A stretch of DNA of 64,000 nucleotides from assembly GCF_031755915.1 (NCBI RefSeq), contig NC_083385.1, positions 635,001 through 699,000 of the forward strand, in the 5' to 3' direction. The notes below the pieces were generated by a model, which was not told where the DNA came from, made no database searches, and saw nothing but the letters and a program-made list of their open reading frames with translations. The translations under genes and the position numbers were made by a program. This stretch comes from Ziziphus jujuba (taxonomy: Eukaryota; Streptophyta; Magnoliopsida; Rosales; Rhamnaceae). Positions 1 through 12,512 of the stretch are shown here, in pieces (position 1 is the stretch's first letter; each line of letters opens with the position of its first letter).

Positions 1-2
1 TC

Positions 3-383
3 AACGAAGTGGTGCTGTCTTTGAGGAATCTGCAACTGGGTAAGGTCAAGTCTCTACCTTCCTCTTGGAATGCTCAAAATCAAATGGGGTCTCCTGGGTT
101 TGGGTCTCCTCGTGGCTCCTTGCTCCGGCCCGGTTTCTGTAGCCTGCCATCAACTCCGACGACCCAAGCCCTGACTCGCGCTGGGAATGGGATCGGACCC
201 AATATTGACTTGTGGGACCTTGGCTGCGAAGAGGAGCCAGCCATGGAGAGGGTGGAATCTGGAAGGGATCTGCGCACCAGAATGTTCGAGAAACTGAGCA
301 AGGACAACTCTCTCGAGAGGGTCGACGCGGGTCCTTCGGGCAGCGCTCCGGATGTCGATTGGGTATCGGAATTGGTGAAGTGA
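3..383 (+). CDS. CCCH zinc-finger protein, C-terminal part (partial, 5' end outside window)
   Basis: An open frame enters from the left edge and ends at TGA 381-383, leaving 126 codons. The translated part is Ser/Pro/Gly-rich and ends in [10 protein letters not shown]. This tail matches my memory of the plant tandem-CCCH (RR-TZF) family related to Arabidopsis C3H30/47/56/66, where an aspartate-rich helix followed by WVxxLVK closes the protein. It also has a glycine/serine-rich stretch ([13 protein letters not shown]) and an [10 protein letters not shown] segment typical of that tail. The CCCH fingers and ankyrin repeats of the family would lie upstream and are not visible. Members are cytoplasmic RNA-binding regulators of stress and hormone responses; that role is family knowledge. 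The codons are clearly more GC-rich than the flanking DNA, which supports coding. The call rests on the tail alone. Confidence 0.7.
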   Translation, partial: NEVVLSLRNLQLGKVKSLPSSWNAQNQMGSPGFGSPRGSLLRPGFCSLPSTPTTQALTRAGNGIGPNIDLWDLGCEEEPAMERVESGRDLRTRMFEKLSKDNSLERVDAGPSGSAPDVDWVSELVK

Positions 384-3300
384 AGCAAAAGCTTTTAAGC
401 TTCAATCTTCAAGGTAAAGTTGGCTGGCCGGTGTGGTGTTGGTGGGGGGTTTGTTTCTTAAAGATAGCCTTGTATTCTTGCGAAGATTTGTCTGAATATT
501 TAAAATGATTCTATTTTCTATTTTGGGTATAAATATAAATTATAAATATAATGGGACCTTTATGGTTTTTGGGCTTCCTTCTCTGTTAGACTGTGGATAG
601 TATCTGAAAGCAGAGAGAGAGGAGATGACTGGAATTTTGATGATTTTGGAAGCAAAGCAGGCAACCAAGCAAGCTGCTGCTGAAGATTCTCTTTTTATGT
701 AAATATTTTTATCAACCGCAGACAAAAGATGACGGTACGGTTGAAGAGTAGTATCTTTTTTTGGGTGGGTGGGGGGGGAATTTTCTCTGATAAAGTTTAA
801 GAAGAAAATAGACTGATCAAGCCTTAAAAAAAAAAAAAAAAAGAGCCTTTTTGTGTATAGTTATTAAGCCGCTTTGCCCTCTGGGTTATGTTAGTTATTG
901 TGTTTATTATCATTATCCGGACTTACTAATCCTCTTATTATGTGATTTGTATAAATTTTAAGGCCATGTATGGTCTGGCTTATTAATATTTTATATTATA
1001 TGCAATGTAAATTTTTATCAAATCTGGTGTCTCTGCATCTTGTGCTTGTTCTGGCCATACTTGGGTTTGGTTGTAAATTACATGTAATGTAATATGGAAA
1101 ATGGATTAAAAAATAATAATAAAAAAATAAAAATCTAGTTTGGTGGTGAGGGGGGAAGAGGATAAGACCATGGAAGTCAAAACTGTAAATAGGATGTTCG
1201 TATGCGGAGGGACACGGGTAGAGGATTAGGTTGGAGTAATATTTGGGGCAGTTGGGATTTTAATTTTCTCATTGAAAAGCTTCACTGCCACTTGGAAGTT
1301 GAAGCAAAGTCAGAAAGTCTAGCCAGAGCCTCCTCCGTCCGAGTCTAGAAATCTTTATATATATATATTTGTTATTTGTGGGGTGTGGGACACAGAGATT
1401 ATGATGATGATGATGCTGGAGTCGGGAGGAAGAAAATTAATCTCTGACCGAGAAAATAAAGAGTGATTATCATAATGTGGACAACAGAATAGAGTAAGAG
1501 AAAACACTTTCTTTATTTTCTTACCCCTTGAATGATAAATAAAAAACAAACACCGTAGTTTGGTAAGTTTCTAAGAGAGAAAATTGGATTATTAGATATA
1601 GAATTTTCATAGTATGGTGATGTAAACTTTACTTGCTGTAAGGGTTTAGGCCTCCCAACACGCAACGTTTGCCATCAAATGGGAACTGGTACCTGATATG
1701 GGTATTAGTGGTGATGGGAGTATTGACGGACTGTTGGTTATGACTGCGTGATGGGTGTGGGGAGTTGGTCAAAACCATGATGGATATGGGCATGATATGA
1801 TTTGATGGTATGGCGGTGTGGATGGATTTGGACATCATGGGTTGTACAGTTTAATTGATTAGTATATATATTATATTTTATTAATATATTGAGGAGTGAG
1901 GTTACTTCTACTTGCTAGTTGGAGGTCTTCATGAAAACAAATAAACATTACTTATATTAGGCGTATCAATTATATATGTTTTTCTCTGAACAAAATATCT
2001 CTCTGTGTGTGTGTGTGTGTATTTTTATATATATCTATATATGTTTAATTAAATTGGGTGGTGTTATTTTCGAAAAGAGAAAAAAAAAAAAAAAACATGA
2101 ACTTGGCTGGGTGGTATTTGATTGCAATTAATTGCGACGGTATAGTTGTTTTAAGTTGATCTTTCTCTGGTGATTGATTGATTATATTTGGAGACCATTT
2201 TTTTTTTTTTTTGATGAAAGATTATATTTGGAGAAACTTGATGCTGATGCCTGATGATGATATGCATTGGTACTTTCCAGTTCCAGGTTGCCTCAACATT
2301 TAGAGGCAGCCCAATAAATGGATGGATATTCAGATTATTCTGGGGTCAGATCACGCAGGCAGAAGATGGGAATCATGAGATATTATATATGTATATGCGG
2401 CATCACATATATAGATATATGCATGTTGGTATTTGGAATTTGGAAATATATATTAGTCTCGAATAATATATACATACATATACATTATGTGGTCCCCCTC
2501 TCCAATACGAGTCCAAGTCATCCTTTTGGCTACCCCAGGTCCTTGACTTTGATTTTTGTTTTTTTTAATGAGCCATCCGCCATAGTTATAGCTATAGAGC
2601 TAGTCTTATTGCCATTTAGCAAGCGGCTGTACATTGATTCTGAAGCGATCTACTTTTGTCCCAATTATTAAAAGCCATAACCACACATACTAATCTCTTT
2701 CTCATCCACATCAACATATTGTCTAAATCATTATTTTTTACCAATAAATGCATATTCACTTCAATAAACTTTCAATGAAAATCAAAGAGCAAAAGAAGCT
2801 AAAAGGCTATGAATCAATCGGGAAAGGGAAAGTTCCATCTATAACTCCCAAGGTTTGATTAAAAAAATTCTTTTAAGATCTAAAATCATCACTTATAGAC
2901 TATTTGTTTACCATTTTCAAAGTTAATTTGGAGAAAATTGATTTACATCGGCATTCTATTATTTACTTCATAGTAACGTATATTAAAAAAATCATTTATT
3001 ACAAATTTCATTTACATAAACACTATAAATAAAAAAGGATAAATAAATTACATAAAGTTTTAATATTTATTTTGAAATTAAAAAGTAAAATTTAATTTTC
3101 ATTAATATATTTTGTAAAAAATCTAACTTCAAGGTGAAATGATGATTTTTTATTTTTATTTTTTCAAACTTCAAAAGCTAAGTGATGATTTTTCGAACAT
3201 TATAAATGACAATGAATTTTCAACAATGTGGATGAAATTTTCCTATGAATAGAAGAAAGGAATGATAGTGGCAATTAATCAATCAGACTGAGTAGTCAAT

Positions 3301-3550
3301 TAATTTGATGTACCAGAAAAATGGGTGATTTGTACTCTGATTTCCCAACACTAGGAGCTTATCGTCAAACTCCAGTTAACTAATATTGCCGCACGTCACC
3401 ATCATTCATTCATTTTTATTTTTTTCAACCATAAATAAATAGATAATTGTAGGTTTTACATTATTTCCTTTATATGTTTACAAATTGTATAAGGTTTTAC
3501 ATTATTTCCAAGTGGCAAAGTGTAAATGGATTCTAGAAGTTCAGTTAAAC
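384..3550. other. 3' flank of the CCCH gene and AT-rich intergenic DNA
   Basis: The first several hundred bases are probably 3' UTR. The rest is AT-rich with poly-A/T runs (823-842, 2078-2094, 2203-2213), a short GT tract near 2003-2020 and scattered AT runs. Several short open frames are present, but none shows codon bias, splice structure or a recognisable protein. I see no gene here. Confidence 0.6.
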
Positions 3551-3634
3551 TCGGTTGATCATGGGGTTTAAATTTACCATCATGGTTTATTATCGAGATT
3601 CCATTACCATTTAATCATTTTGAATTAAACTCAT

Positions 3635-4183
3635 TGTAACAGTCCAGTCCACCCGTATGAGATATTGTTCGCTTCATCAGCATGAGATATTGTCCGTTTG
3701 GGTAAAAGCTCAGTTCACCCGCATGAGATATTGTCCACTTTGGACCCCACCCATACGATTTTAAAAGGCCTCTAAAGAGAAAGGTATCCACACCCTCTTA
3801 TAAGGTGTACGCGTACGATTTTAAAAGGCCTCTAAAGAGAAAGGTATCCACACCCTCTTATAAGGTGTACGATTTTAAAAGGCCTCTCAAGAGAAAGACC
3901 CTCTTATAAGGTGTACTTCGTTCTCCTTTCCAACCGATGTGGGATCTTACAATCCAGCTTCCTTGGGGCCCAGCGACCTTGCTGGCACACCGATCCGAGT
4001 ACTGGGTCTGATACCAGAGTACTGGCTCTGATATCAACTGTAATAGCCCAGTCCACCTACATGAGATATTGTCCGCTTTGGACCCCACCCGCACGTTTTT
4101 AAAAGGCCTCTCAAAGGAAAGATATCCACATCCTCTTATAAGGCATACTTCGTTCCCCTTTTCAACCGATGTGGGATCTCACA
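3635..4183 (-). mobile_element. TRIM-like non-autonomous LTR retrotransposon
   Basis: Two related direct copies start TGTAAnAG(T/C)CCAGTCCACC and end GATGTGGGATCTnACA: 3635-3951 (longer, internally expanded) and 4039-4183 (145 bp). Both begin TG and end CA, as LTRs do. They enclose only 87 bp (3952-4038). Read on the minus strand, the base run just inside the 4039 LTR is GATATCAGAGCCAG, close to the plant initiator tRNA-Met primer-binding site TGGTATCAGAGCCA, and a purine-rich run (CCCCAAGGAAGC) lies near the other LTR. This arrangement with no coding capacity is a terminal-repeat retrotransposon in miniature, inserted in minus orientation. I could not find a clean 5-bp target duplication. 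Confidence 0.7.
3741..3918 (+). repeat. Three tandem copies of a ~60-bp LTR segment
   Basis: Inside the 3635-3951 LTR the segment beginning ACGATTTTAAAAGGCCTCT and ending TCTTATAAGGTGTAC occurs three times in a row, the third copy shortened. The first half of this LTR also repeats a CATGAGATATTGTCC motif three times (about 3655-3735). The partner LTR at 4039 has one copy of each. This explains why one LTR is more than twice as long as the other. Confidence 0.8.
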
Positions 4184-4259
4184 ATGTTGATCATGGAATT
4201 TAAATTTACTATCACGGTTTATTATCCAGGGTTCATCAGAGTTTGATTATTTTGAATTG

Positions 4260-5590
4260 TATATATAGCTCTGTTTGGATTCCAGCTTTAATAACATTTA
4301 TAGCTTTATTTGGATGCTAGCTTTATTAACATTTGTTGGGGATTAATTCATCAAAAACCATTTGTTGGGGATTAGAATTCCACTTTAAAAGATTAACCCA
4401 ATATAAAACGTAACCTTAACTTTTTATATACCTTTTAAAATATATGATTTATATTTGCACATGCTATATGTTTTGTATATGGCAAGATGTATGTAATATA
4501 TAGCCAAACCATGTAAAATTCATTTCATGTATGCTAATAGCCTATGTCTTTTATGTTCTTTATAATAATATCTTAAAATGAGATAGTCTCTATCTAATTA
4601 TAAAAAATCTAAATCTTAATGTAAACTAGTCATAAATAAGAATAAACTTTATATTGTAAATATATTATAAGTTTTTATAATTTTGTCTTAAAAATCTTTG
4701 TTGCATATAATAATAACTAATTTATATATTGCAAAAAATATATAGTATTTTTACATCAAATATTTAACACGATATAAAATATCTATGTAAAATTATTAGA
4801 AAGCAAAATTTATTCATTTGAATTGTTACAGTATCAATGAACTTGTTGGTATTTTTAACTTCTCAAATATGTTTATAGTTTATTGGTATGAAACTTTTTG
4901 TATTTCTGTATTATTATATGTAATATTATATTTAAATACCAAATTAAACTATTTACAGATTCATCCCTAATAAAGAAAAAATATAATTTAATTGATTGAG
5001 GATTGTATAAAATATGTTAAACAATAAATTTTTTAACTATATCTCTTTTAAATTATAACATCCTCATAGTTATAGCATTAATTTAATTCCAATAATATAA
5101 TTGTAGAAGAGTTTTACTGTAATTTTATGAACCCACACAAAGTAGAGGTTGGAAGACAACAATAGAGTTTAGAGTCGTAAATTATAATTGTAGTTAAACA
5201 AAGATACAGCCAAACAATCATTTATTTTCTGCCATTAGCTTTTATTTCCCTTTGTGTTCGTTTGTCGGTTGTTGGATGTAACGGATGTGAATCAACTTAG
5301 GCTTTCTATAAGTAATACCCTATATGTTGAATAGTGAGCCATAACTTGATCAGACCAATTATTTGCCCATTGTAACTTGTTTGATTAGTGTGTGTATAAA
5401 GAGAAAATTTCATTTATATCTTTTCAATTTTACTTTTATTTATGTGTTATATTTAAAAAAATTATTATTTAGCTTCCTTTTAGCTTTCTAAATCCATCAA
5501 ATTTATCGATTAATTTTAAGGGTTAAAATTGTATTTTCATAATTTTATTCAATTATAAAAAATTAATTTTTAACTTTCATTTGGTTTGTT
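4260..5590. other. AT-rich intergenic DNA without a gene
   Basis: This is very AT-rich sequence with no open frame of note. The stretch 5460-5590 belongs to a dispersed repeat that also occurs at 15893-16147. Nothing else is recognisable. Confidence 0.6.
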
Positions 5591-6060
5591 AAATGATGTT
5601 GGCTTAATTGATAAGCCACTCACTTTTAAAACTGGAAGGTCATGGGTTCAACACCTCTGGGTGGAAAATAAAAAAAATATTGTAAAGATAAAAAAAAAAA
5701 AGAAAAAAAGATTTTCATACCTTTAACTGTAAAAATTAATAGGTAAAATCAGTAATTAATAGGTAAAATTTGTATGTTTTCTGTTTTGATAGATGGGGAA
5801 AATTGAAGGGAAGTTAATAATAATTTTTCAAAAGTTTTAAATCTATAAATGAAATAATAAAGAGGAGGGTAAATTCAAAGGGTATGTGCAAAGGAGAGTA
5901 TTTAATTTAGTTATATTCAATTTAAATTTTTAAAAACGTCATAAAAACTAGGCATGATAGATGTGGAAAATTGAAGGGCAGTTAGTAATGATTTTTCAAA
6001 AATGTTAAACTTATAAATGAAATAATAATAAAAAGAAGGTATATTCAAAGGAGAGTATAT
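5460..6060 (+). repeat. Dispersed AT-rich repeat, copy 1 (with internal partial duplication)
   Basis: The blocks 5470-5590 and 5715-5870 match 15893-16147 in the same orientation, for example TTGATAGAT, AGTTAATAATAATTTTTCAA and ATGAAATAATA in the same order. The downstream half is duplicated again at about 5950-6060. No coding potential is seen. The class is unknown. Confidence 0.55.
5595..5712 (+). mobile_element. tRNA-derived SINE-like insertion
   Basis: The sequence has an A-box-like TTGGCTTAATTGATAAG near 5598 and a B-box-like GGTTCAACACC at 5645-5655, spaced as in the internal RNA polymerase III promoter of tRNA genes, and it ends in a long A-rich tail (about 5689-5709). The surrounding repeat (5460-5860) has a second copy at 15893-16147 that lacks this segment, so an empty site is visible. 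Copies of TTTCAT on both sides could be remnants of a target duplication. The family is not identified. Confidence 0.55.
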
Positions 6061-6319
6061 TTGATTCGGATTTAAAAAGATTTTAAACTTTAAAAATCTA
6101 GGTGTATTTTATTTATATTTTTAAAAACTTCACAAAAATTAAACAGTATTCAATATATAGTAAAACCTCTATAAATGAATATCCAAAAGACTATAAAAAG
6201 ATATTCATTTAAGGGGATATTAATTTATTGATAAATAAATAATTTATTACTTTATCTATGAATACATATTTGTTAATCTAAAATGAAACTTATGCCATTT
6301 TTGTGAAATAATTTTACTA

Positions 6320-6325
<6 letters not shown>

Positions 6326-6402
<77 letters not shown>
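6326..6402. repeat. (AT)n microsatellite
   Basis: This is an uninterrupted AT dinucleotide run of roughly 75 bp. A shorter one follows at about 6753-6789. The DNA between 6060 and 7420 is AT-rich with no gene. A degraded motif, AAAACCTCTATAAATGAATA at 6163, with a matching inverted stretch about 40 bp later, resembles a plant repeat I have met before but cannot name. Confidence 0.85.
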
Positions 6403-6407
<5 letters not shown>

Positions 6408-6750
6408 TAATAAAGAAAAAGATCAACTAGGCTTGATTAAATCTACAATCTTGGATTGATTACCATTCAATCAACAAATAAAAAAAAAATCAATGAAGAA
6501 AATTTCACCATACAGAGAAATCCTACTGATATATGTAAAGAAGACCATTGCTCAGTAAACTAATTTGTTGACTTTCTATTTATGGAAAATTGTGGACCAA
6601 TTGATCAATTTTTTTCAAATATTATTTTTATATTCTTGTATATCTTTTTTTTTAAAAAAAAAACTTTAGATACATATATTGGAATAAAAAAAATACTAAA
6701 TTGAAGAAAAAATTAAAAGCTATGAAGTAAAATTTACTTATTATGTATGT

Positions 6751-6793
<43 letters not shown>

Positions 6794-7583
6794 TATTTAT
6801 TACAAATTTAACCAATTATTAATTTATATATTCAATGGGGTTCTAAATAGTTTTTTAGAAAAATTATTAACTTACGCATTTAGTGAATTTATTCACTTGA
6901 TATACCGGTCCGAGTTGAGACAAAAAAAAAATATTTATTTAACAAAATTATGCACTTATCAAATATTTATTCATCAAGATCTAATTTTTTTAAAATTTAT
7001 AAAAAGTCAAAGGTATTTTTCAAAGTCTATAAAAGTTAGGGTATTCAAAATGTTAATGAGTTTTATAGATTTAAATAAATAAAATATTTTTATTGACTTT
7101 TGACTCAAAAATAAAAATATTTATCTTATAAATTCTCGCTCACTTACCCTAAGATTTTTGAAGATCTTTCGAGCATTTCGTACATTATTCTCTTATATTA
7201 GACTATATATGCAATTTTATTTTGTTCCAAAAAATTAAAAAAGAAAAAAAAAAGGAAAAAAAAAAAAAGAACTCGTATGAAGCATTCCAAAAAATCAAAC
7301 TAAAGATCACTATCAAATATTAAAGCAAAAGGCATCAATGAAAAGCTCATATCTGTCAAACCTATTTTAAATTGCAATGTAAAGCTGAGAAAAAAACTAG
7401 GGGGCAACAATGGCAATTAGGAAAATTAGAATTTGCAAAAGGAGAATTTGGCCTAATACCCTTGTTTGAAACGTGTTAATGAAATTTATCCACCTTGATT
7501 GAATTTTTTTTGTTTTACCCTTTCATTTTCATCTATTCCCAAATTACCATTTTCAAATATCAAAAAGGAAAAATCAAGCCCTA

Positions 7584-10500
7584 AATGGAGCATGACGAAG
7601 AAGGAGAAGAAGAGAAAGTGAGAAAGAATGGCAAAAGGGCTTGGGATGACCAAAGAGTTCTTTAGGAGGAGGGACGGAAGTCAATAATCATGGTTTAGAT
7701 GGTTTCTTCCTTGTTGAATCTAAGATGAAAGTGTAGGGATTAAAGCGTGGAACTGAAAGGCTATCTAGGAATTTGCAGGTGATGTATGCTTTGTCGTTGG
7801 ACAAGTCAAATCTGGCTGTTTCAAAATATCAGGCTGAGTACATGGATGCTAAAGGCTTAGCAGAACCAAACCATCAAACTCCAGAGGTAAGTTGCTGTGA
7901 AATATGTTTATATAACTTATATTCTTTATTTTATTTTATTTTTCTAAAAATAATAATTTCACATCAAGATTCAACGTTTTGGAACTTCTAAATTACTCCT
8001 TCATTCATAGTTTGTCACAATTAAACAAAAGATAATGGCAGTATCTGGTTTTTGCTTAAATTATTCACTTCCTTATTTGGTAGGCCGATAATTCCCAAGG
8101 CAAATACTTTATAAAGGAATATGATTTTGTAAACTGTAATGTCTTTTTTTTTTTTTTTTTGCAAGCTATTTGGGACATGTTGAGAGAAGAATTTTTTAAT
8201 TCAAACTTGTCCCCCAAAAAAAAAAAAAAAAAAGAAAATCCCAAGTTTCATTATCCTAGATTTTTAAAATTTTTGTTCCTTCTTATATTTTCCATGCACC
8301 AAATACTAAAGAATTTTCAAAATCAATTTTTGGAAAATGATTCCTCATTGAAATAATGTAATAAACATTTTAGTGTGTTATTCATACAAGGAAACATTTT
8401 CCTTAAGATTTCTTATTGGACTACTAAAAAAAAAAAAATTCTAATGGAGTGAATTATTTATCATTCTTGTGTTGTAAATTAAAGTGCTTAGAGTTTGGAT
8501 GTTTATCTCTAGGCAATATATCTTTTATTTGAATTTCTTATGGATTATTTGAATAGACTGGCTTCAACCATTTGAAGATTTCTAAATTGGAAATGAAAAG
8601 TTAAAAGGACATTTCTTTGTCCTTGACCCATAATTTCTATGGCTCTAAAAGTTTCTTGACTAGATCATGGAAGACAGCTAAATGTTAATGTGGACCATGT
8701 TGTGATTATATACCTTAAATTAATAATAAATAAAAAGTTACAATGCTGATAATGATTTATATTAAGTTTTACACAGCTTTCTAGACAAAATGCTTGCTAG
8801 TTTGTTTTCAGAATTTATAATGATAAAAACTAGGGCTTGAGGTTTTGTTTATTTGCCATAAATGTTTGGCATGTTCATCTTGTAGTTCATACAACAAAGA
8901 AAAGTATGAAAACATTACCATCAATGGGTCCTAATATGTTGCTGGATGTTACCTTGCGAAAAGATGCCTAGCTTCAAATATTATGCAAACTTAATGAACC
9001 TAAAATATCCTAGCCTTGAGAGGATTTAGTCTCTCAAACAATAATTTAAAGCTAAATAAAAATTCTCTATTATTGTAATAAAAGCATTAAAACAATCTTT
9101 GGTTGTTTTCTTCTATACATGGAAATTAAATTTACAACCAATGGAGTACCAAAAAAAAAATAAAAATGATAATGAATGTAAATGACCATAAATTTTCTTG
9201 CTCCCTATCTATTTGAGAAGATTTTAACAAGAAAAACTTGCATGTGTTTGAAGTCATGAACTACCTCTGATAGTTACTGAAAACTAAACAGACAATTTAT
9301 GTAGGTGTTGCTTGTCTTGGGACAATTTTGTTTGGTTACCATCTCGAATACGACTTACTCTAGCAATAAGATAGCATACTCTGTTTTGCTTTGAGCTTTT
9401 TTAATTTAATTTCAATATCAAAGAAAGAGGTAGTACTGCATAATAGTTATTACAGGATACATGATATAATTACAAATCTCAAGTCCTTGTTACTTTTTTC
9501 TTCAGACGCAACCTTCCAAGCCTTGTAATATAAACTTATTCCATGCATGAGGTTTACCACAGTGTTCTTGTTTATTTGCTGTAGGGTTGTCAACGTCTCT
9601 CTTGAGTACCCTTTCAAGGATCTTGGGATTGCTGAAAACATTATATTACAAGGCTTGAGCAATAATTCTTACCTTTGTTTTTTGTATTTGGTTTTTCCCT
9701 TTTCTAGCTATTTTGTTTTTTTAATCACAATTTTCCTTTTCTTATTAGAAGTTAGAACATCTTATATATCATATTAAATGAAGTAAAGTGCAAGAAACAT
9801 TTATCATTTTACATTTCTAGTTGAAATTCAAGATATATCTATTCTAATTCTGATATACTTTTCTTCCATTTGATGTTCTTACCAACTAGAAGGATCACAA
9901 TGATAACTAGTGTACCTGCTGGAAGTGGCAAATTGAACTATGGAGTGAGTGACTTGAAGGAAAAATGTTGTAGAAGATCTTCATGGATCACCAGCATGAC
10001 TTTTAGCATATGCATACAGAAAGAAATTTCATGATATGCTAAGGATCTTAGTACTAAAAACAGTTTACATGTACTAAATCTTACCAGCTAGGGGTATGTT
10101 ATATCTTAAATCTTAAGCTGGATGCGTATTTAGTTTATCCACTTAATCATGCTATATAACAACTATGCAATGTTCTATACATGTTATTAGTAGTCCTATT
10201 GGTGATGGTGTGCTTTTATATTTTGCTTATGCTATCTTAGTAGTCCATTGGAAAAAATATTAACATAGATGCATTGAAGAAATGTATTAGTACAATACAA
10301 TGGTCTCATATATATTATGAAATAAATGCAATAACAATTATGGATAGGATTGCCTAAAGGTGATATATAAACCTATTCTTTCATCTTGTATTTTAATTGG
10401 TAAAAAAGTAAATTTATGTCCCTGTTTTTTATTTCTTTCATGCACAGACTACATATATATATATATATATTACATGCATCGGCAACAATGGGTTATAATG

Positions 10501-11529
10501 TTTTTTCAAAGGATAACTCATGGGCTTGGCTTATCTTAGGATTGCATTTTTCATCTTGCCATGGCATAATAAGTTACTGTGAATATTGGTGGCTCAAAAA
10601 AGGAGGTATAATATTAAACCAAAAGTATATTTCAATGAACTTTACACAACTTTATTATCAATTAAAGATGTAAATATTTGAAATATATTTCTATTTCATT
10701 TACATTTACATACTTTTTAGTCATGATTCTTTCAAGAAAAAAGGTATATATTAAATCATAATTTAGTTCTTGGATTGCTGCAAATACATATCGATGGCAG
10801 AATATAATGATCACATATTAGAAAATTTTAAGGTCTATTTCATTTTTCTACATTAAGCCCACTCAAACTATCCCACTTGCAAATTTTGATGATCCAATTG
10901 GAAATTTCTCCAATAATCATCAAGAAGATTATATATTTTGGAGTTAATATTCTTTGCCTTGTGGTATTGGATAAGAGTCAGACATTATATTCCATTTGTT
11001 GCTCAAATTAATATTCATATGTTTTGTACATTGAAAAACATTTAATATTTTTGTGGTTAGGTTGAGATACTAGTTTTGTACATTTGAAATTTGACTCCTA
11101 ATAAATTCTGCAAAATGCCTGCACCTTAGTTGAAGAATTTTGAAGGTCTTTTATCAACTGCAGTAAACTCTTGTGAGTGGATTATTTAAATCCTGCATAG
11201 AGTAGGTAATTCACCAGAAGAATTCTGATAGCAGTTATATTTCTTCGTGATAATATACCTAAAACAAATTTGGAAAAGGAAGGTGTATTTGCTATATGAT
11301 AATAATAATTCAGATACATAGCTGCATTAGCCATTCCTTACGATAGTTACTTGGTTACATGGATGACTTTCTTTGTTTGTTTTTCCTTTTATAAACAAAG
11401 AATCTGACGATAGTTGCTCTCTTTCTTTGTTTGACAGGGTCAACTTAAAAAAGCTCACATATGAAGAAAGGAAAAACCAGTTAATTGAAAGATTGACTAA
11501 ATTTGGGCAGTGGCATAAATTTTCAAAGG
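7584..11529 (+). pseudogene. Possible degenerate exons, unrecognised
   Basis: Three stretches look exon-like but do not form an intact gene. ATG at 7584 opens a 27-codon charged frame (MEHDEEGEEEKVRKNG...) closed by TAG. 7779-7886 encodes QVMYALSLDKSNLAVSKYQA and onward, and is followed by GTAAGT. 11439-11528 encodes VNLKKLTYEERKNQLIERLT and onward, is preceded by AG and followed by GTACAT. I do not recognise the protein. These could be exons of the element's own gene or captured host sequence. The introns between them are several kb of AT-rich DNA without other coding signal. Confidence 0.3.
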
Positions 11530-12512
11530 TACATAGCCTAAATTTTTCTCCCTAATTTTGTCTTTATTTTTGATGAAGTATGGAAGAATGTGAATTTTTT
11601 ATGCTGAGGAATGTGGATTTTGTCTGCTGGAAGAATTATATGTTGTGTTTTTTTGTATGATAGAAGTATGGAGATTGAAGACTGAATTGTGGAGAATAGA
11701 AATTGAAGTTTTGGAAGAATTCTATGTTTTGTTTGGTTTTTTAATTGTATATTCTATTTAACTTGAAGTTTTATTTTGTTTATTTGCATTACAAGGTCAT
11801 ATGAATGGCGACATTGACATATTCTCCATCAACTAGCTAAAGCAAAATTCTAAGCGAATTAGTTCATAATGTATATCACGTGTGCAATATCTTTGTCCCC
11901 AAAATTCATATTTATGTAGATTCACATATAATGTGCATCATAGTTTTGTTCACATATTGTTTAATATATTATGTAAGTTGTTTCATATATTTAAAGTCTA
12001 AATACACTACTATATCTTGGTTGTTTACTTTTTTTTTTGAAAAAAAAAAATTTAAAGCATTTTATCCTTCTAATGCAGCTCTCTTATGTTAACTATGATT
12101 TGGAGGAAATGGATTTTATTATGTCCATAAGAGAAAATGACTTGATGACCTTTTGCTTTATTTTTTTATATGACATTCTCTAAATTATTACCATGTAGTT
12201 TTGTATGTTATCGGTGTTTGATTTGTTTACCTAAAGAGCTTTTCTTTTATGTTGTCTAACCATATACTATAAACTTTTCTTTGGGAACATGGATACAACC
12301 TTTTTCTTTGGGGACATGTTTACAACCTTTCTTTATCATAGTGTTGGGAATGAGGAGTGTACTTGATTAGGCTGGTAAAATTTCTGTCTGAAAGTCTTTG
12401 CACACTTTTCAATTTATTAGAGTTGATTTTCTCTAGATTGCATCATTCATTTCATAAGCACCCTTATTTGGTAGTCACTGAAGCATATTATTCATTTAAA
12501 TTTGACAGATAA

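Larger units (their letters stand above)
3552..4258 (+). repeat. ~75-bp direct repeat flanking the TRIM element
   Basis: A block starting GTTGATCATGG and running to TTTGAATT occurs on the left (about 3552-3625) and again directly after the element (4186-4258), with moderate divergence. The TRIM therefore lies between two copies of one sequence. Confidence 0.65.

Noticed and set aside
3858..4102. Open frames on both strands within the TRIM element
   Set aside because: They lie across LTR and primer-site sequence and have no gag or pol features. TRIMs are non-coding.
5595..5712. Functional tRNA gene
   Set aside because: Only the two promoter boxes are tRNA-like. No cloverleaf with paired acceptor and anticodon stems can be built.
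6747..7082. 111-codon frame [20 protein letters not shown] and onward
   Set aside because: It is mainly the translation of an (AT)n tract and AT-rich DNA, with no family features.
9450..9777. Overlapping frames on both strands around 9.5-9.8 kb within the Mutator-like element
   Set aside because: Neither frame contains transposase motifs (DDE or MULE core) and both look like random AT-rich translation.
10416..10673. 85-codon frame starting MSLFFISFMHRLHIYIYILH
   Set aside because: It begins in an AT microsatellite and shows no conserved protein pattern.
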